Positions 11,521 through 22,974 of a DNA stretch of 64,000 nt are shown piece after piece (position 1 is the first letter of the stretch; every line of letters begins with the position of its first letter). Under the pieces are notes generated by a model. That model had not been told where the DNA came from and searched no databases. It saw only the letters and a program-made list of their open reading frames with translations. The DNA lies in contig OZ017798.1 in the NCBI GenBank assembly GCA_963969395.1, positions 23,056,173 through 23,120,172 on the forward strand. Direction: 5' to 3'. The translations under genes were made by a program, and so were the position numbers. The DNA comes from Pseudoscleropodium purum (Eukaryota > Streptophyta > Bryopsida > Hypnales > Brachytheciaceae).

Positions 11521-12978
11521 CTTGTGGATTACTTCAAAATCATACTCTTGCAACAATAAGGTCCACCTAGCAAGCTTCCCTGTGAGTTTATCAGACTCCA
11601 TCAACCATTTTAGAGGTTGATGATCAGTCACAAGTGTAAAGCTCTAGCCATAGAGGTATGGATGGAAATGTGCAACTGCCCACACCACAGCTAGGCACTC
11701 CCCCTCATAAAATGAATATTTGGCCTCCACATCATTGTTGCTTCGTGAAGTATACGCAATAACATATTCTTTGCCATCATCATCCTTCTACGTCAATACA
11801 GCTCCAATCCCCAACATACTCCAATCTATATGGAGTTGAAAAGGTCGTCAAGCATTAGGCCGCTTCAACACTGGTGTTGAACCAAGTGTTCCTTTCAAAG
11901 CCTCAAATGCCTTTTCTTGATCAGGTCCCTACATCCACTCTTGATCAACCCGAGTCAATCGAGTCAAAGGTTTTGCCAAGAGACTGAACCCACGAACAAA
12001 TCGTCGATAATAGTTTGCTAGTCCCATAAAGGCTCTCAACCTTGATACATCTCTAGGAATTGGGATCCTCTTCAAGGCTTCCACCTTCGCCTCTTGTACT
12101 CCCAAGCCTCCTGGTGTAATCATATGTTCCAAGTAAGGCAACTGATCATGGAAGAATTTACACTTCCCATGATGTAAGCGAAGACCCCAAGCTTGCAGCC
12201 TCTCAAAAACTTACTGCAAGTGTTGTACATGCTCCTCCGGTGTATCACTAAAGATAATCACATCATCTATGTAACACCGAGCAAATGGCAACCCCTTCAA
12301 GACTTGATCCATAACACGTTGGAACTCTGCTAGGGCATTCTTCAAGCCAAAAGGTAAGAACTTCCAATGGAAAAGCATATCTCTTCCATCCTCATCTATT
12401 CCCCAAAATGCCGTCTTCACCCTATCTTCAAGTCTCAATGGCAATTGATGGTATCCAGACCTCAAGTCCAAAGTGCTAAAGACTTTTGCCCTTCCAACTA
12501 CATCAAATAACTCCTCAGGTGTTGGCATGGGATAGCGATTGGATTTTGTTTTCTTGTTAATAGGACGGTAATCTCCACACATCTTCTTCTCCGTCCAATT
12601 TCCAAGAACATCTTTTTTTGCTGGCATCACTGTAGCACATGCATACTCTCCATCTGAAAGTTCTATCAATCCGACGTCCAAAAGTTCTTTGCACCTCAAT
12701 TTCACCCCGTCTCTTTCTAAAAGGCTAAGCCTATACGGGCGTTTAAACACTGGATGATCATCTTCCAGTTGAATTCTCACAGGCTTGCCTTTATAACCCT
12801 CCAAGTCAGTGAGTTTAAAAGCAAAGCAAGCCCTGTACGAGCGTATGAATGCTCGCACCTTCCGTGCCTCTGCACCAGTGAGTCCCATGCCTATGTCCAT
12901 CTCCCAATCTTTGTAAATTGGCAAGATTACTTCCTCCTTCAGGGACCCCTTTAATGGTGCTGACACCACCTTTGGTTG
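11470..12978 (-). pseudogene. Gypsy reverse transcriptase and RNase H
   Basis: The RT core has STLDLRSGYHQL, FLPFGLKNA and the catalytic CYIDDVIIFSD near 12261-12273. It is followed by LRAFMGLANYYRRFV, the RT connection. The RNase H end has DHQPLKWL and HKAGLQNLDADGLS, the Ty3/gypsy signature. Frames 12979, 12211, 11929 and 10585 are in one register but carry several stops, including one just before the RT domain and one after HVQHLQ. Enzymatically this would make cDNA from element RNA in virus-like particles, but it is dead here. Confidence 0.92.
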
Positions 12979-13424
12979 CTAGTTGGAAGAGCTTACACCA
13001 TTGCCCTTTTGTAGGACAATAGATGCATCATCACTCTCAATCATTCCAACCAAATCACCTCCATTAATGCCAACATTAGCACCAACTACAAAGTGAGGTG
13101 ATGTGATAAGAAATGGATTTTCTTTTGTAAGAAAAACCCTCTTGAACTTCTCTTTGGCATCTTCCATTCCCAAATCTTGAGCCAATGCTGCTAATACACG
13201 TTGTCCTCGCAATTCATCTTCTACAAGCCACTCCACAGCGTCTTGGTCTCTCTTCTTTTCAAGTATTTGACTGCAAGCCTGCTCACTATCATGCCATGCC
13301 TTGGCATTTAGAGTAGCCATCTTCTCCATTGCTAGAGGCACAACACCCTTTGCCCCCTGGCCTGAAACATCTGCCCCTAGATGGCTTTCAAGGCCAAGTT
13401 TCTTGTGCCGTTGAGCTGCTAGGC

Positions 13425-14390
13425 ATATCCCAAGAACCCAAACCATGGATGTCAAGTCCATGGCTTGTCCAAGACAATGATGCCGCTGAGACTCTGTCAA
13501 TCCAAGCCCAGAAGTGGTGCCGGTATAGAAACCCATAGCACGTTCCCGCTCAGTAGCACTCGGCTCCTCCAATCTCGTAGAAGTGTTGTCAAATACCAAG
13601 CCCGGTCCGCCATTGCAAAAAGCAAAAGACTGAGGATAACTCATCCAAGTAGGAAATGCCAATCGAGGCATTCCTACACGGTTGATTATAGCTAACAGTG
13701 GTCGATCGTCTTACACCACTGTTTGGGTTGATCGCCCCTCCTCCAAGATGTCATTAAGATGTCTGCCCTCGGGACGACTAATGCGATGTACTGCCGCATA
13801 AATCCCTCGCATATGAGCCAAATTGGTCCACTTCCACCGTAAACGATGGGCGTAAGAACCAAGGGTTGCAGCATCCATTGCCACTGGCTAACCAAGGTGC
13901 TGACATACCAATCATGCATCCTCATGAACTTGAGCTCCAACATCTCCCAATGGAGGCACATTCTCAAGAACATAAGCCACACTTGTAGCTTGTCTACATT
14001 GCCACCAATGCAACAACCGTAAGAGCTCCCAAAATACACTTGATCGTGGGTCTTGGAGTCCTTGGCGAGAACCAGCCCGGGAATGCCCTTGGCAAGGCCA
14101 TCCAGCCATCACAAGGTCCACTTGGCCCAACCTCAAAAGATCTTCTTCTCCAATCAAGGCAATGTCTGAAGGAACTCGAGACATACAACCTTGAATAGCA
14201 CTTGCAGGTAGTTGCTTTGGATATTTCATTCTTAACTAGTCCAAATGATGTTTTGCAGCTCTGCTCACCACTATGTTGTTGTCCACATAAGTATAACTTT
14301 GTATAAACAATCCTGCCTCCAAAACTGCAACCAAATCAGTACCAAGTCCAGCAAATAGTTCCACAAGAACTATGCCCTTAGGATCATCAG
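13425..14390 (-). pseudogene. C5 cytosine DNA methyltransferase domain, DNMT3-like, inside gypsy pol
   Basis: Motifs occur in the canonical I-to-X order. Motif I is LVELFAGLG (14341-14355). Motif IV is WPCQGHS with the catalytic Cys (PCQ at 14089-14097). Motif VI is YVLENVPPL (ENV at 13957-13965). AHRLRWKWTN (near 13850) resembles the AHRARYFWGN segment of DNMT3, and ERERAMGF near 13530 resembles the motif IX-X entry. LNDILEEGR also aligns with the DNMT3 pattern. The order is not the rearranged one of plant DRM. The domain sits between protease and RT in the pol register. In-frame stops at 13912-13914 (TGA) and 13888-13890 (TAG), among others, break it. It would methylate cytosine in DNA; self-methylation of cDNA is inference. 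Confidence 0.9.
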
Positions 14391-14779
14391 AAAGATCTAC
14401 CAGTTGTTGTAGAGGTGGTAGTGTGTGTTGTGGTTGCCATAGCTGTTGGTTTACTTTTTCCACTAATTTATGGCATTTCTCAGCTAAAGCTTTTGGTGAA
14501 ATCCATGGTGGTATGGGATCCTTGGAATGTCTTACAAATAAGTTGATTTTGCCTTGTGTTGGCATATCTAACTCTAGAGGCGAGTCTATAGCAGACATGT
14601 TGCCCTCCAATAGAAAATCTCCGATTGCCAACCACTCTGCAATACACCCATACACTGCCACCAATCCCTCAACCACGCCAGCAAAAGCTCCAAAGATGAC
14701 GGGAATCACCTCCTTTCGTCCATCTCCTTGTGACCACCCCGGTCGAAACCATGCCTCCTCAGTCCAAGAATCATGACCA

Positions 14780-15224
14780 AAACCAATGGGGTACAAAACT
14801 TGCTGCCCCAAAAGAATGTCATAGCTCGTAGCACTTGTTACAACACACCTTACAGAGATGTGAGTGTACGCATCAGTGCCCACCTTGAACCGAAGTCATA
14901 GGGCTTTTTTGTCATCCCCGTAGGCTGCTCTGTGCCCCCTAGCGATGTTGCTATGGTGAAAGGACATGGCTCCAAGTCACTAGCAAGAAGCCCCAAACTT
15001 TGAGCTAGCAATTTGCCTAGCATGACTAGTTGGGCTCCTGTATCAAGCAATACTTTTTGTAGAAACACTTGAGGTGCTTCACCTCGAGCCACAGAAAAGA
15101 CATGGCTAGAATTGGCCAAACTCACCACTCTAGGCTTGACTTGCAAGCGTTCACGAGTTGCACGAGCTGGTACCGTTGCCAAATAGCTTGTGGCAACTTC
15201 AATAGCTTCTCCACTTGAATTCAA
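14780..15224 (-). pseudogene. Gypsy aspartic protease
   Basis: VLLDTGAQLVMLG (DTG at 15036-15044) is the retropepsin active-site loop. YDILLGQQVL about 75 residues later resembles the second conserved segment (ILLG). A frameshift near 14850-14880 separates the two halves. It would cleave the Gag-Pol polyprotein. It directly precedes a linker of about 140 residues and then the methyltransferase domain. Confidence 0.82.
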
Positions 15225-15242
15225 GTGGCTATCAAACTCTGC

Positions 15243-17276
15243 TTACGAAGGAGGTTCTTTTAGCCACCCCTTCCAACATCGCAAGGCATTTGCTACTTCT
15301 TTAGCAGCATCCTTCCTTGTGCACACATCACCCTCAGCCAAAGAAGACTCTTCCATCTCCTTCATGGCCACATTGGTAGGCATCTGGACTGTTCCTTGCA
15401 TTATTTTCCCTGCCATATGATATACGGCAGCTGCATCAAAGTTGTCGCTCTGCAACTGAACCCCTGAAAACAATGGAACTTCCAAGAGTTTAGCAACCAA
15501 ACTCTTTACCATCATGTCTTTTTCTACGAGGAAATTTCTTCCATCAGGGCTAGCTCCAAGTGATGGACTAGTCACCACATCTGCCAAGCCAAATGTCATT
15601 GACAATCTTGATTACCCAATACTATCAGGAGGCCCTTGGTGACGCACATGAGGCCCACCTGGAGTAGTTGAGTTTCCTTCCACCATGGGTGCAACTGGCA
15701 AAGAATTGGCTTGTGATCTCGTAGCCACCATTGCAACCACCTCACCAAGTGCTCCATATTCAAACCTATCTGGTCCAGGCTTTGAATTAGAAGGAACTGG
15801 TGTGATCTTTGCTGTCGCTGCAACGAGCAATGCTAGGGTATTTTGCAACTCTCCCATGTGTGCCTCAAGATTGTTGCCTCCAGAATTTGATCCATCCCCT
15901 TGAGCACCTTGTGGGGTGAAAGATTGAGGCCTCAATTGCGGGTTCTTCACCCAACATTTGTCCTCCGTATGACCAACCCGACTACAAGGTGCATAAATGC
16001 ACTTTGGAGGTGTTCCTCCACCTTGTATTTTCTTTTGTGGGCCTCTATTTGTTGTGGTTGCATTGCCCTTGTTGGTAACTGATTACCCACCATTCTTACC
16101 CTTAGATGATGTATCTGTAGGACAATCTCTCTTTCCGTGGCCTAACAATCCACAATTCCAACACTGCATACGAGAATTGGTTGTCACTTCCACTTCAGCT
16201 GCCATAGCAATTTGCTTGGAGGCCTTAGGGTTCCCTTGGCTCTTGCTAGAACTACCAACAATCTTGGTCTGGTTGGGTGTTGAAGTCATAATGGATGACA
16301 ATCTTCTAGCCTCCTCTACACATAGCCCTCGATCCAATTGCTCCACAATAGCAAAAACTTGAGCTAAAGTAGCTCGACCTCCATATGCCAACAACATGTG
16401 AGGGTGTGCCATATCACGAATCTTCTTGTCTTGCTTCCCCATATAAAGCTCCACCAATTGGCGTTCCGTGAATGCATCTCCGCTTTCACGAGCAAACTTG
16501 GAGAGTCTTGCATACATAATGCGGGGAGTGTCTCTAGTCTCTTTCTTGAAATCCTGGATGTGGCGCATGCGATCGCGACGAATGCGTCCAAACTCCATCT
16601 CCAAATGCTCAAAAAACAATCAGAGTGGATCAAACTGAGGAGGAGGGCCCATCGTGGCTATTGCCTCATTTGAAGCTCGAGCCAACCGAGAGATGAATGT
16701 AGTTGCAGTCCCACTAGCGCCGCTCGTAGCAGCTTTAGAAAGCAACCGCGTAGCTCGTGTTGCATTAGGGCCCGACGTAGCTTTCTCGCCCTTCTCTTCA
16801 TCTCCATCACTAGTCTTTGAAGCTTGAGTTGTTGGGAATGCAACTCCCTCTTTCAATGCCGTGACTAACTCCACCCTTCGAGCCCAATAATCTTCCACCT
16901 CCTCAAGCTCAACCCTATGATCCTCAAACCAAGAATCATAGGCTTGCAACGCTTCAAACTCAAGATGGGTGGGTAGCTGCTCAAAAGTCCACCAATCATT
17001 GAAAAGAGCATTGCGTTGTCTTTGTGTGTGTTGCCAGGATCGAAACTTGGTCTTCCAATCATTGAAGGCCACGTCCTCAGCTCTTCCGGAGTAGCGGTCA
17101 CGAACCATGGATCCACCATTATGGTCTTCCATGTCATCAAAAACGCTAATTCTCCAACTCTTAAGGGGATCAACTCTCACAGAGGGTAGAGCTGACTCCT
17201 CTCTGTTCTCCTCAACGTGAACTGCGACCTCCTGGTCTTCCTCTGCATCGTAGTCACGCGTCCGTGTTTGAACCAT
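15243..17276 (-). pseudogene. Gypsy Gag with CCHC zinc knuckle
   Basis: The frame starts with ATG at 17276 (MVQTRTRDYD) and runs in one register to 15243, with stops at 16620-16622, 16083-16085 and 15612-15614. The central part (FGRIRRDRM, ARLSKFARESGD, LVELYMGKQ) is Gag-like. CWNCGLLGHGKRDC near 16150 is a CCHC nucleocapsid knuckle. A second weak Cys/His cluster (CIYAPCSRVGHTEDKC) follows the 16083 stop, near 15960-16010. Gag packages element RNA into particles. The N-terminal 218 residues are acidic and unassigned. Confidence 0.85.
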
Positions 17277-19430
17277 AAACGACCTTCGAATGTCGAATCT
17301 TCTATACCACCGTCACACTGCTCCCCGTTGGCCTATCCTGTTGAGGCTCTAGATTAGTTCAAGTATCCAGGTAGAGATAAGAAAACCACGAGATATGGGA
17401 CGGGTGGAACTGATGGCATTCCACGAGATACCGTCGGTGAAAATGGATCTTAAACTTCAAAATCATAGTCTGCTGGTCATAACTCCAGCCTTACCATGAG
17501 AACAAGCAAGTCTCAACCATGTGGGTCACAACTCCCACTTCGTCACCACAACAAGAAATGGAGCTAAGCAATGGTGTAACCCACGCTGCCCGCAACAACA
17601 ATGATGCACAAAGCATAAAAGAAAGCCTCCAAAATAGGCTAGGGCATCACAATTACAAACAATAAATTTGTAACCCACTAATAGCCCTCCAAACCCCTCT
17701 AAATGGCCTCCTTCTACACCTCCAAACTAAAATCAGCCCCTAGTATAATAGGGAATTACCACAATTTTTATTTTTATTTTATTTTATTTTATTTCTTATT
17801 TCTTATTTTTTTTATTTATTTAAAAATAATTTGTGATAATTTTCAAAAACTACTCAAAAGTTATCCAAGAAATTACCTTGGTAACTTTCAAAATTACCCC
17901 AATAACTACCCTAGTAACTTCCAAAAGTTACCCCGATAATTGATCCAGTAATATTCAAAATTACTCTAGTAAATGGTCCGATAACTATCAAAAGTCAACC
18001 GGTCTTCGTCTCTCTCATTCTTCGAAGCTATCAAAGCTTGAACAACATCAACAAACCTCACAAAACACCTCTCAAAACAAGGCTTCAACTCCAAAACTTC
18101 AAACTGCCATAACTTCTTCAAAAATTGACGGTTTTCGACAATTTTACAGTTTTTGGAATACTACAACAACTTTTAGTGTTTATAACACTAAATAGTCACC
18201 CTAATGGCCCTCAAACCCCAAATCAGCACTTTTTCATGTTTGGTCCAGCACACATGAGGGTTTTCACCACTCTACTCAAATTCACACAACTTTTGCAAAA
18301 AGTGTCGGAATTGCTTGAAACTTGTTTCTATGGAATTCTTACATCAAAGAGCTTCTTCTTAGATCTTCTTGTCACCCTTGGAAGCTCTCCAACACCCTCC
18401 ACCTCAACATCAGCACCTCCAACACCAAAGCTCCAAGATTTGATTTTGCCAGCGCTTCCGCACGTTACCACCAATGCCAGGAACCCTAATACAACAATTC
18501 AAACCTCTCTAACAACTCTAGTGCTCTCACATCAGCACCTCCTTCACTCTCTTCAAGTAATAAGCTTCCCTAACACTCCAAGATAGCTTCTACTTTGTCT
18601 CAATTGGATTAGTCTTGCAAAACGAGATGAATCAAGGAATAACATTAGTAAAGATTGGTATAACAACCAATCATCATTACATCCATGCTCCAATTCTTAT
18701 CAACTCATAAACTACACTCATATGTAAGACTTGAAGAGAGTGAAGGAGCAAAGGGGCGGCTTAGGGTTACAACTACCCCAAAGGAGCCCCCAAATAGCTC
18801 CGTTCACACCTCTTTCAGTCTCAAAACTCTAGTATAGGCCCCCAGTGACCAATACATGGCCATTTGGACAATATTAAGCCTACGACATGCTCTACAGAGC
18901 CTACCAACCACCCGCCATTGATTAACATGACATATTCCTATATATAGATAACAACAGATACAACACATGAAGGCCACAAACTACAAACAATAAGATACAA
19001 ATCTGCTTCTAAAGATATCATTATCCCTATGCTACAAAATACAAGTAATATCAAAGATTTAGGACTCAGCTTGAATAATAATACTTCCCAAGGTGAATTC
19101 TTCGAAGATAATATGAGGGTTAAAAATTATGATATAAAAATGGAAGAAGCGCTTCGGACAATGGTTTCACAATTAAAATGAGAACTGCAAAGTCAATAAT
19201 TTTGAGTCATAACCAACAATCACTACAACATCCAAATACGTCTGAAAAGGTCGACATTCTGCAATCCTACATCCATTGACAACAAAGAAAAACATATGCC
19301 CCTACATACGTTTCATCCCATTGACTCTGAAAAATGCTTTGACAAAGATATTGAATAGCTGTATTTCAGGTTACAGTTCCAAACCCTAAATACATACATA
19401 CAGAATCGTAAAAAGAGGAGGAGATGTTAC
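17277..19430. other. Probable gypsy 5-prime untranslated/LTR side and intron remnant
   Basis: There is no supported gene. Minus-strand sequence just upstream of Gag would be leader plus 5-prime LTR. I could not find its duplicate on the other side of the element, so LTR limits are undefined. Around 17870-18000 there is a short reiteration of GTAACTTNCAAAA/TTACC words. The plus-strand ORF 18125-18586 is Ser/Thr/Pro/Leu-rich and unrecognised. Confidence 0.35.
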
Positions 19431-19546
19431 TTGATCAAGGTTGTGACCTTATTGGTTTGAATATCATATATCTTCTCCACCGCTTCCTCAATCTTCTTCT
19501 TGTTTGCATACACATCCACAATGAACAGCAATGTATTGTTGTCGTT
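19431..19546 (-). pseudogene. Ribosomal protein L23a (uL23), penultimate coding exon
   Basis: The minus strand encodes [38 protein letters not shown], matching the core of eukaryotic L23a. It is bounded by an AG acceptor (19547-19548) and a GT donor (GTAAC, 19426-19430). Phase fits the last exon at 7441-7527 (TLIK then PNGAKKAY). The gypsy element occupies the intron between them. No first exons are recognisable up to about 22 kb. The exon is unbroken, but the missing 5-prime part makes this a fragment. Confidence 0.88.
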
Positions 19547-20414
19547 CTATATTTTCCCTCTGTCTTACATTTCACATGCTGCATGTGCTGTTGTATCTTT
19601 AAATTAACAAGTAACACTTTCCTCCTACTCTTCCTTTCCTACAACAATACCAAAATTGATAAGCACATGCAATACATTCACATCAGCATTGTTTTTAAAA
19701 TAACTCCACAAACAAAAATTGAACAAAAGAAGGGTACCTACAATGCAAATTCAATTACCACGTTTTGTTTGCATCATTTCCAATCCTACATTAATAGTAA
19801 ACAATTTCAACATATATTTTACAAATAACATCAGAGTTCTTTGTTTGTTTTCCGCTACACATACTTCGACTGAACTACCGGACTGATGTCTTGTTGTAAA
19901 TAACGTTACTATGTAAAAATATCAAAGGATTAACCTTGAGCCCTAATACAAAGAAATGATTGAGATAGAAAAGGTGGGGTTGTGGAAAAGTCCATAGTCT
20001 TGGGTTGTACTGAATCTTGTCACTTAGCTCAAGGGAACAAGGTGGTTGGCTAATTGGCTGCTTATTTCTTGCTTTCACTAGCGGTGCTAAGTTGTAGCTG
20101 CTCAGACCGAATCAACGAATCTGATAAGATTCAAACCCACAACTGGCCAGCAGCTAATCGAGGACTTCTTCAACCAACCAAGTTCGTAACTTGGCAATTG
20201 TTGTTGATCCCACAGCGGTTTTATATCACTATAGTTTGACTTTTGGTATTTTGGTTTTATTATAAAGATAGCTAGTGTGATGTGATTGAAGTATTTAAAG
20301 AGAAAGTAAGCTTCTCGAAGAAGCTATTAGGTATAGAATAAAGAAAACTGAGTAGTTTTGCTTCTTATGATGTACTTTGAGTTAGTTCTAGTTTGGATTT
20401 TAATATTTGTAGTG
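19547..20414. other. Non-coding stretch upstream of L23a exon
   Basis: AT-rich; the missing L23a exons were looked for on the minus strand (KYPLTTESAM-type residues) and not found. No other gene is seen. Confidence 0.4.
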
Positions 20415-20735
20415 ATGGATTCATAAAACCCTGACGATTGGCAATTGCCATTATCACAATTACCAGTTGATCCAATTCAACCATCTACTTTAAGACGACG
20501 TATGCGAGATGAAACGAGACCTTCTGAATGTCGTATTCAATTATGAATTGAAACAGGTACCCAACAATTTTCACTGCCAGTTTTGCAATTGGAAAATAAG
20601 GCTTTGGTGATCGTTTTGGAATTTGAACCCACATTTTCCGATAACTATCAAATGGTGTTTGAGGGGTGCTTTGAGAACAATAGTAAAGAACTGATGGTCA
20701 GTTGTATGTCCAATAAAATAGGCCATCGCTTTTGA
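20415..20735 (+). pseudogene. Decayed exon of unknown function
   Basis: A plus-strand frame from ATG at 20415 reads as ordinary soluble protein (DDWQLPLSQLPVDPIQ, TLRRRMRDETRPSEC, LENKALVIVLEFEPTFSDNY) with stops after residue 3 and after CRIQL. Codon content looks more coding than the surroundings. I recognise no family. It could be a captured host exon. Confidence 0.35.
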
Positions 20736-22900
20736 CTTTAAAGACCACTCAATTTATTAACCATAGAACGGAAAGCAAACTACATTACTGCTATATTTTT
20801 GCATATTTTGGAGTTCTTAAGTGTGAAAAGTAAATGGTTTCAAAATTGGATTTTTGGTGCTAAGATAGAATATTTTTATCTATGCTTTGACTTTGTACTA
20901 CCACCATTTAGTTTTTATTTAAATTGGATGAAAGTTAATAGGTTGTTTATCTCGTTTTAGTTGATTTTGGGGTTTATGAACTCAAAGAAACATTTAGAAT
21001 ATTGAAAAAGTAATATTTTAGGGAGCCTATAGCATGAAAGATGCTCACATGGGCTGATGTGGCCCATGTGGAAGGAGAACGGGAAGAGATTTGTTCCTTC
21101 TTTTCGTTGATGTTCGTGTGTGTGTGGTGTGCTGGAGTGTAGAGAACCAAAACTTTGATTAGATGCTATGTGTTGTTGGAGAAAGATTTTAATACAAAAT
21201 TTAGTGAAGTTATACATGATAGTGTTGTACTTTTTTTAGCGGTAATTTCATTTGATTTCAAGCTTGTATGTGAATTTTATGGATCTTTGAGTGAAAATTG
21301 GTTTGTTGCTACCCCAAAAGAGGAGCAAAGACTTTGTACCTCTCCTTAAGTTACTAATTTCGTTGAAACAAAGTGAGAATTGAGTAGAATATAGACTTTG
21401 TTGTTAGCTTTCTATTAAGTTATCACACTTGTCAATATCATTTGTATAACTTAAATTATGAATAGAAAGGTGGAATAGAATACTACCGCTCAAATTTCGT
21501 ATAGGGAATCTTTGAGAGCACATAGTTCATAGGCAGTAGCTTTCCTTTAAACGAGATTTTGATGAATAAAAGCTTACTGTCTTAGCTTTTAAAAGAGCTA
21601 TCATTTACTTAAAGTGAAGCTTTAGAACGTTTTTGGTGTCCATTATAGTTCTGTTAACTTAAAGGAGAGTGGAAGAGAAGATTGAAAGATTGAAGACTTG
21701 AAGATTCGAAGATTCAAGTGAAGACTTGAAGACTCAAGTGAAGATTTACCTTGCAAGGACCTAGCCTATGTTGTGGCTTGTAGCTTTGTTATACTTGGTC
21801 GGATTTAAAGGCTTGTTATCATTTCGTATTGTAGACTTGTGACTTTGTCAAATTTTTGCATTGTAAACTCTGTTTGTAGGTTGGTCTGATATTGCGTATA
21901 TAGCCTTATCTTATTTTGTATTGTGGGCAACACAGTGGGGTTAATGACCCATATAGTTGAATTTTATATCGTTCTCATGATGAGATTGAATTGATCACTA
22001 ATAGATCGTGAATTTGAAAGTTTAAGAGCCATATTTACAAATAGTTCAATTTGTAGTCTGTTGTCCATTTTATCTGTCTTGTATCTTGTGGCTTCTTATC
22101 CCCTCCCTAACTCTTGAATCTTTAGAGCCATAACAAAATAGTCCAACGGAGAGCTAATTCAAGATTTGTTGAAGATTCAAGGTTCAAAGGGACATCCTAT
22201 TGAAGATTCAAGGTTTGAAGGGACATCAAGCAAGAATCCCTACCCTCAAGTCATTTCTAATAGCAGCCAGAATTCCCATGATCTCCCAAAACAAACTCCT
22301 CTCAATACGACACCGGGACAATAAATTTTTTTTGGCAAAAGTTAAAGATGATAGCTGATCTCGAACTCATGGCAATTTAATAAAAATGATGAGGTTATTT
22401 CAACCATGTAAGTGTTTAGGGAATTCCTTATTGCCCATTTCTCATTTCAATGCTCTCACTAAAAAAAATAATTTAATATATGTCACTTACCACTTACTAC
22501 ATTCAGTCATTTTAAAAAAAAATGTTTGCCAGCCCTAGCAATAAATTAGACTTAATATGCATATCAATTTTGATCTTGAATTTCTGCTTTCATTTCCGTC
22601 ATATAGTATTCGATATGATATGTCATTTCTACTACCAGTAAATTTCTTTTCCTCAAATTTTCTGAATCTTTCTAATTTTATTACACAATCTCTCACATTG
22701 TATTAGAAGATTTGTTGACTTCAAAATCAATGTAGGAAAATACGATTCATTAACTTTAGCGCTCGATATACTTACATACACAATTTTCAAATGATTACTA
22801 AAAATACGCTAATTTACACACTCAACATTCTAATACCAACTTAAATAGTTCTTACCTTCCTTCATACTCACTTCCATTCACTACTTTTGTATTTACTAAC
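20736..22900. other. AT-rich region with short purine repeats, no gene
   Basis: No coding similarity is seen. About 21670-21745 contains overlapping GAAGATTCAAG and GAAGACTTGAAG units. About 22165-22228 contains two copies of a 30-bp unit, TTGAAGATTCAAGGTT with AAGGGACATC. Confidence 0.45.
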
Positions 22901-22974
22901 CTCTTCATCCTATTTTGCAATCCTGCTCCATTACCTTTCTGTTCATGTTTAGCTGAACTACAACATTTCTACAA

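Larger units (their letters stand above)
8190..17276 (-). mobile_element. Ty3/gypsy retrotransposon internal region with methyltransferase and PHD finger (decayed)
   Basis: Read on the minus strand the order is Gag (zinc knuckle CWNCGLLGHGKRDC), aspartic protease, cytosine methyltransferase, reverse transcriptase, RNase H, integrase, PHD finger. RT before integrase makes it Ty3/gypsy. Gag and protease share one frame; methyltransferase through integrase share another, with a single frameshift near 14850-14880. So it was once probably one gag-pol reading frame, now broken by scattered stops. Those checked fit C-to-T changes of CAG or CGA. Element A (8892-10543) splits the integrase. LTRs were not identified. 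TGGTATAGA at 17301-17309 (minus) weakly resembles an initiator-tRNA primer site. The whole lies in the L23a intron. Confidence 0.9.

Noticed and set aside
17301..17309. TGGTATAGA as a firm tRNA primer-binding site
   Set aside because: Only the first six bases fit the initiator-tRNA complement and no LTR end can be placed next to it.
18125..18586. 153-codon plus-strand ORF as a gene
   Set aside because: Ser/Thr/Pro/Leu-rich without motif, probably within the retrotransposon leader or LTR.
19424..19828. Plus-strand 134-codon ORF
   Set aside because: It overlaps the L23a exon in antisense and is hydrophobic low-complexity sequence beyond it.
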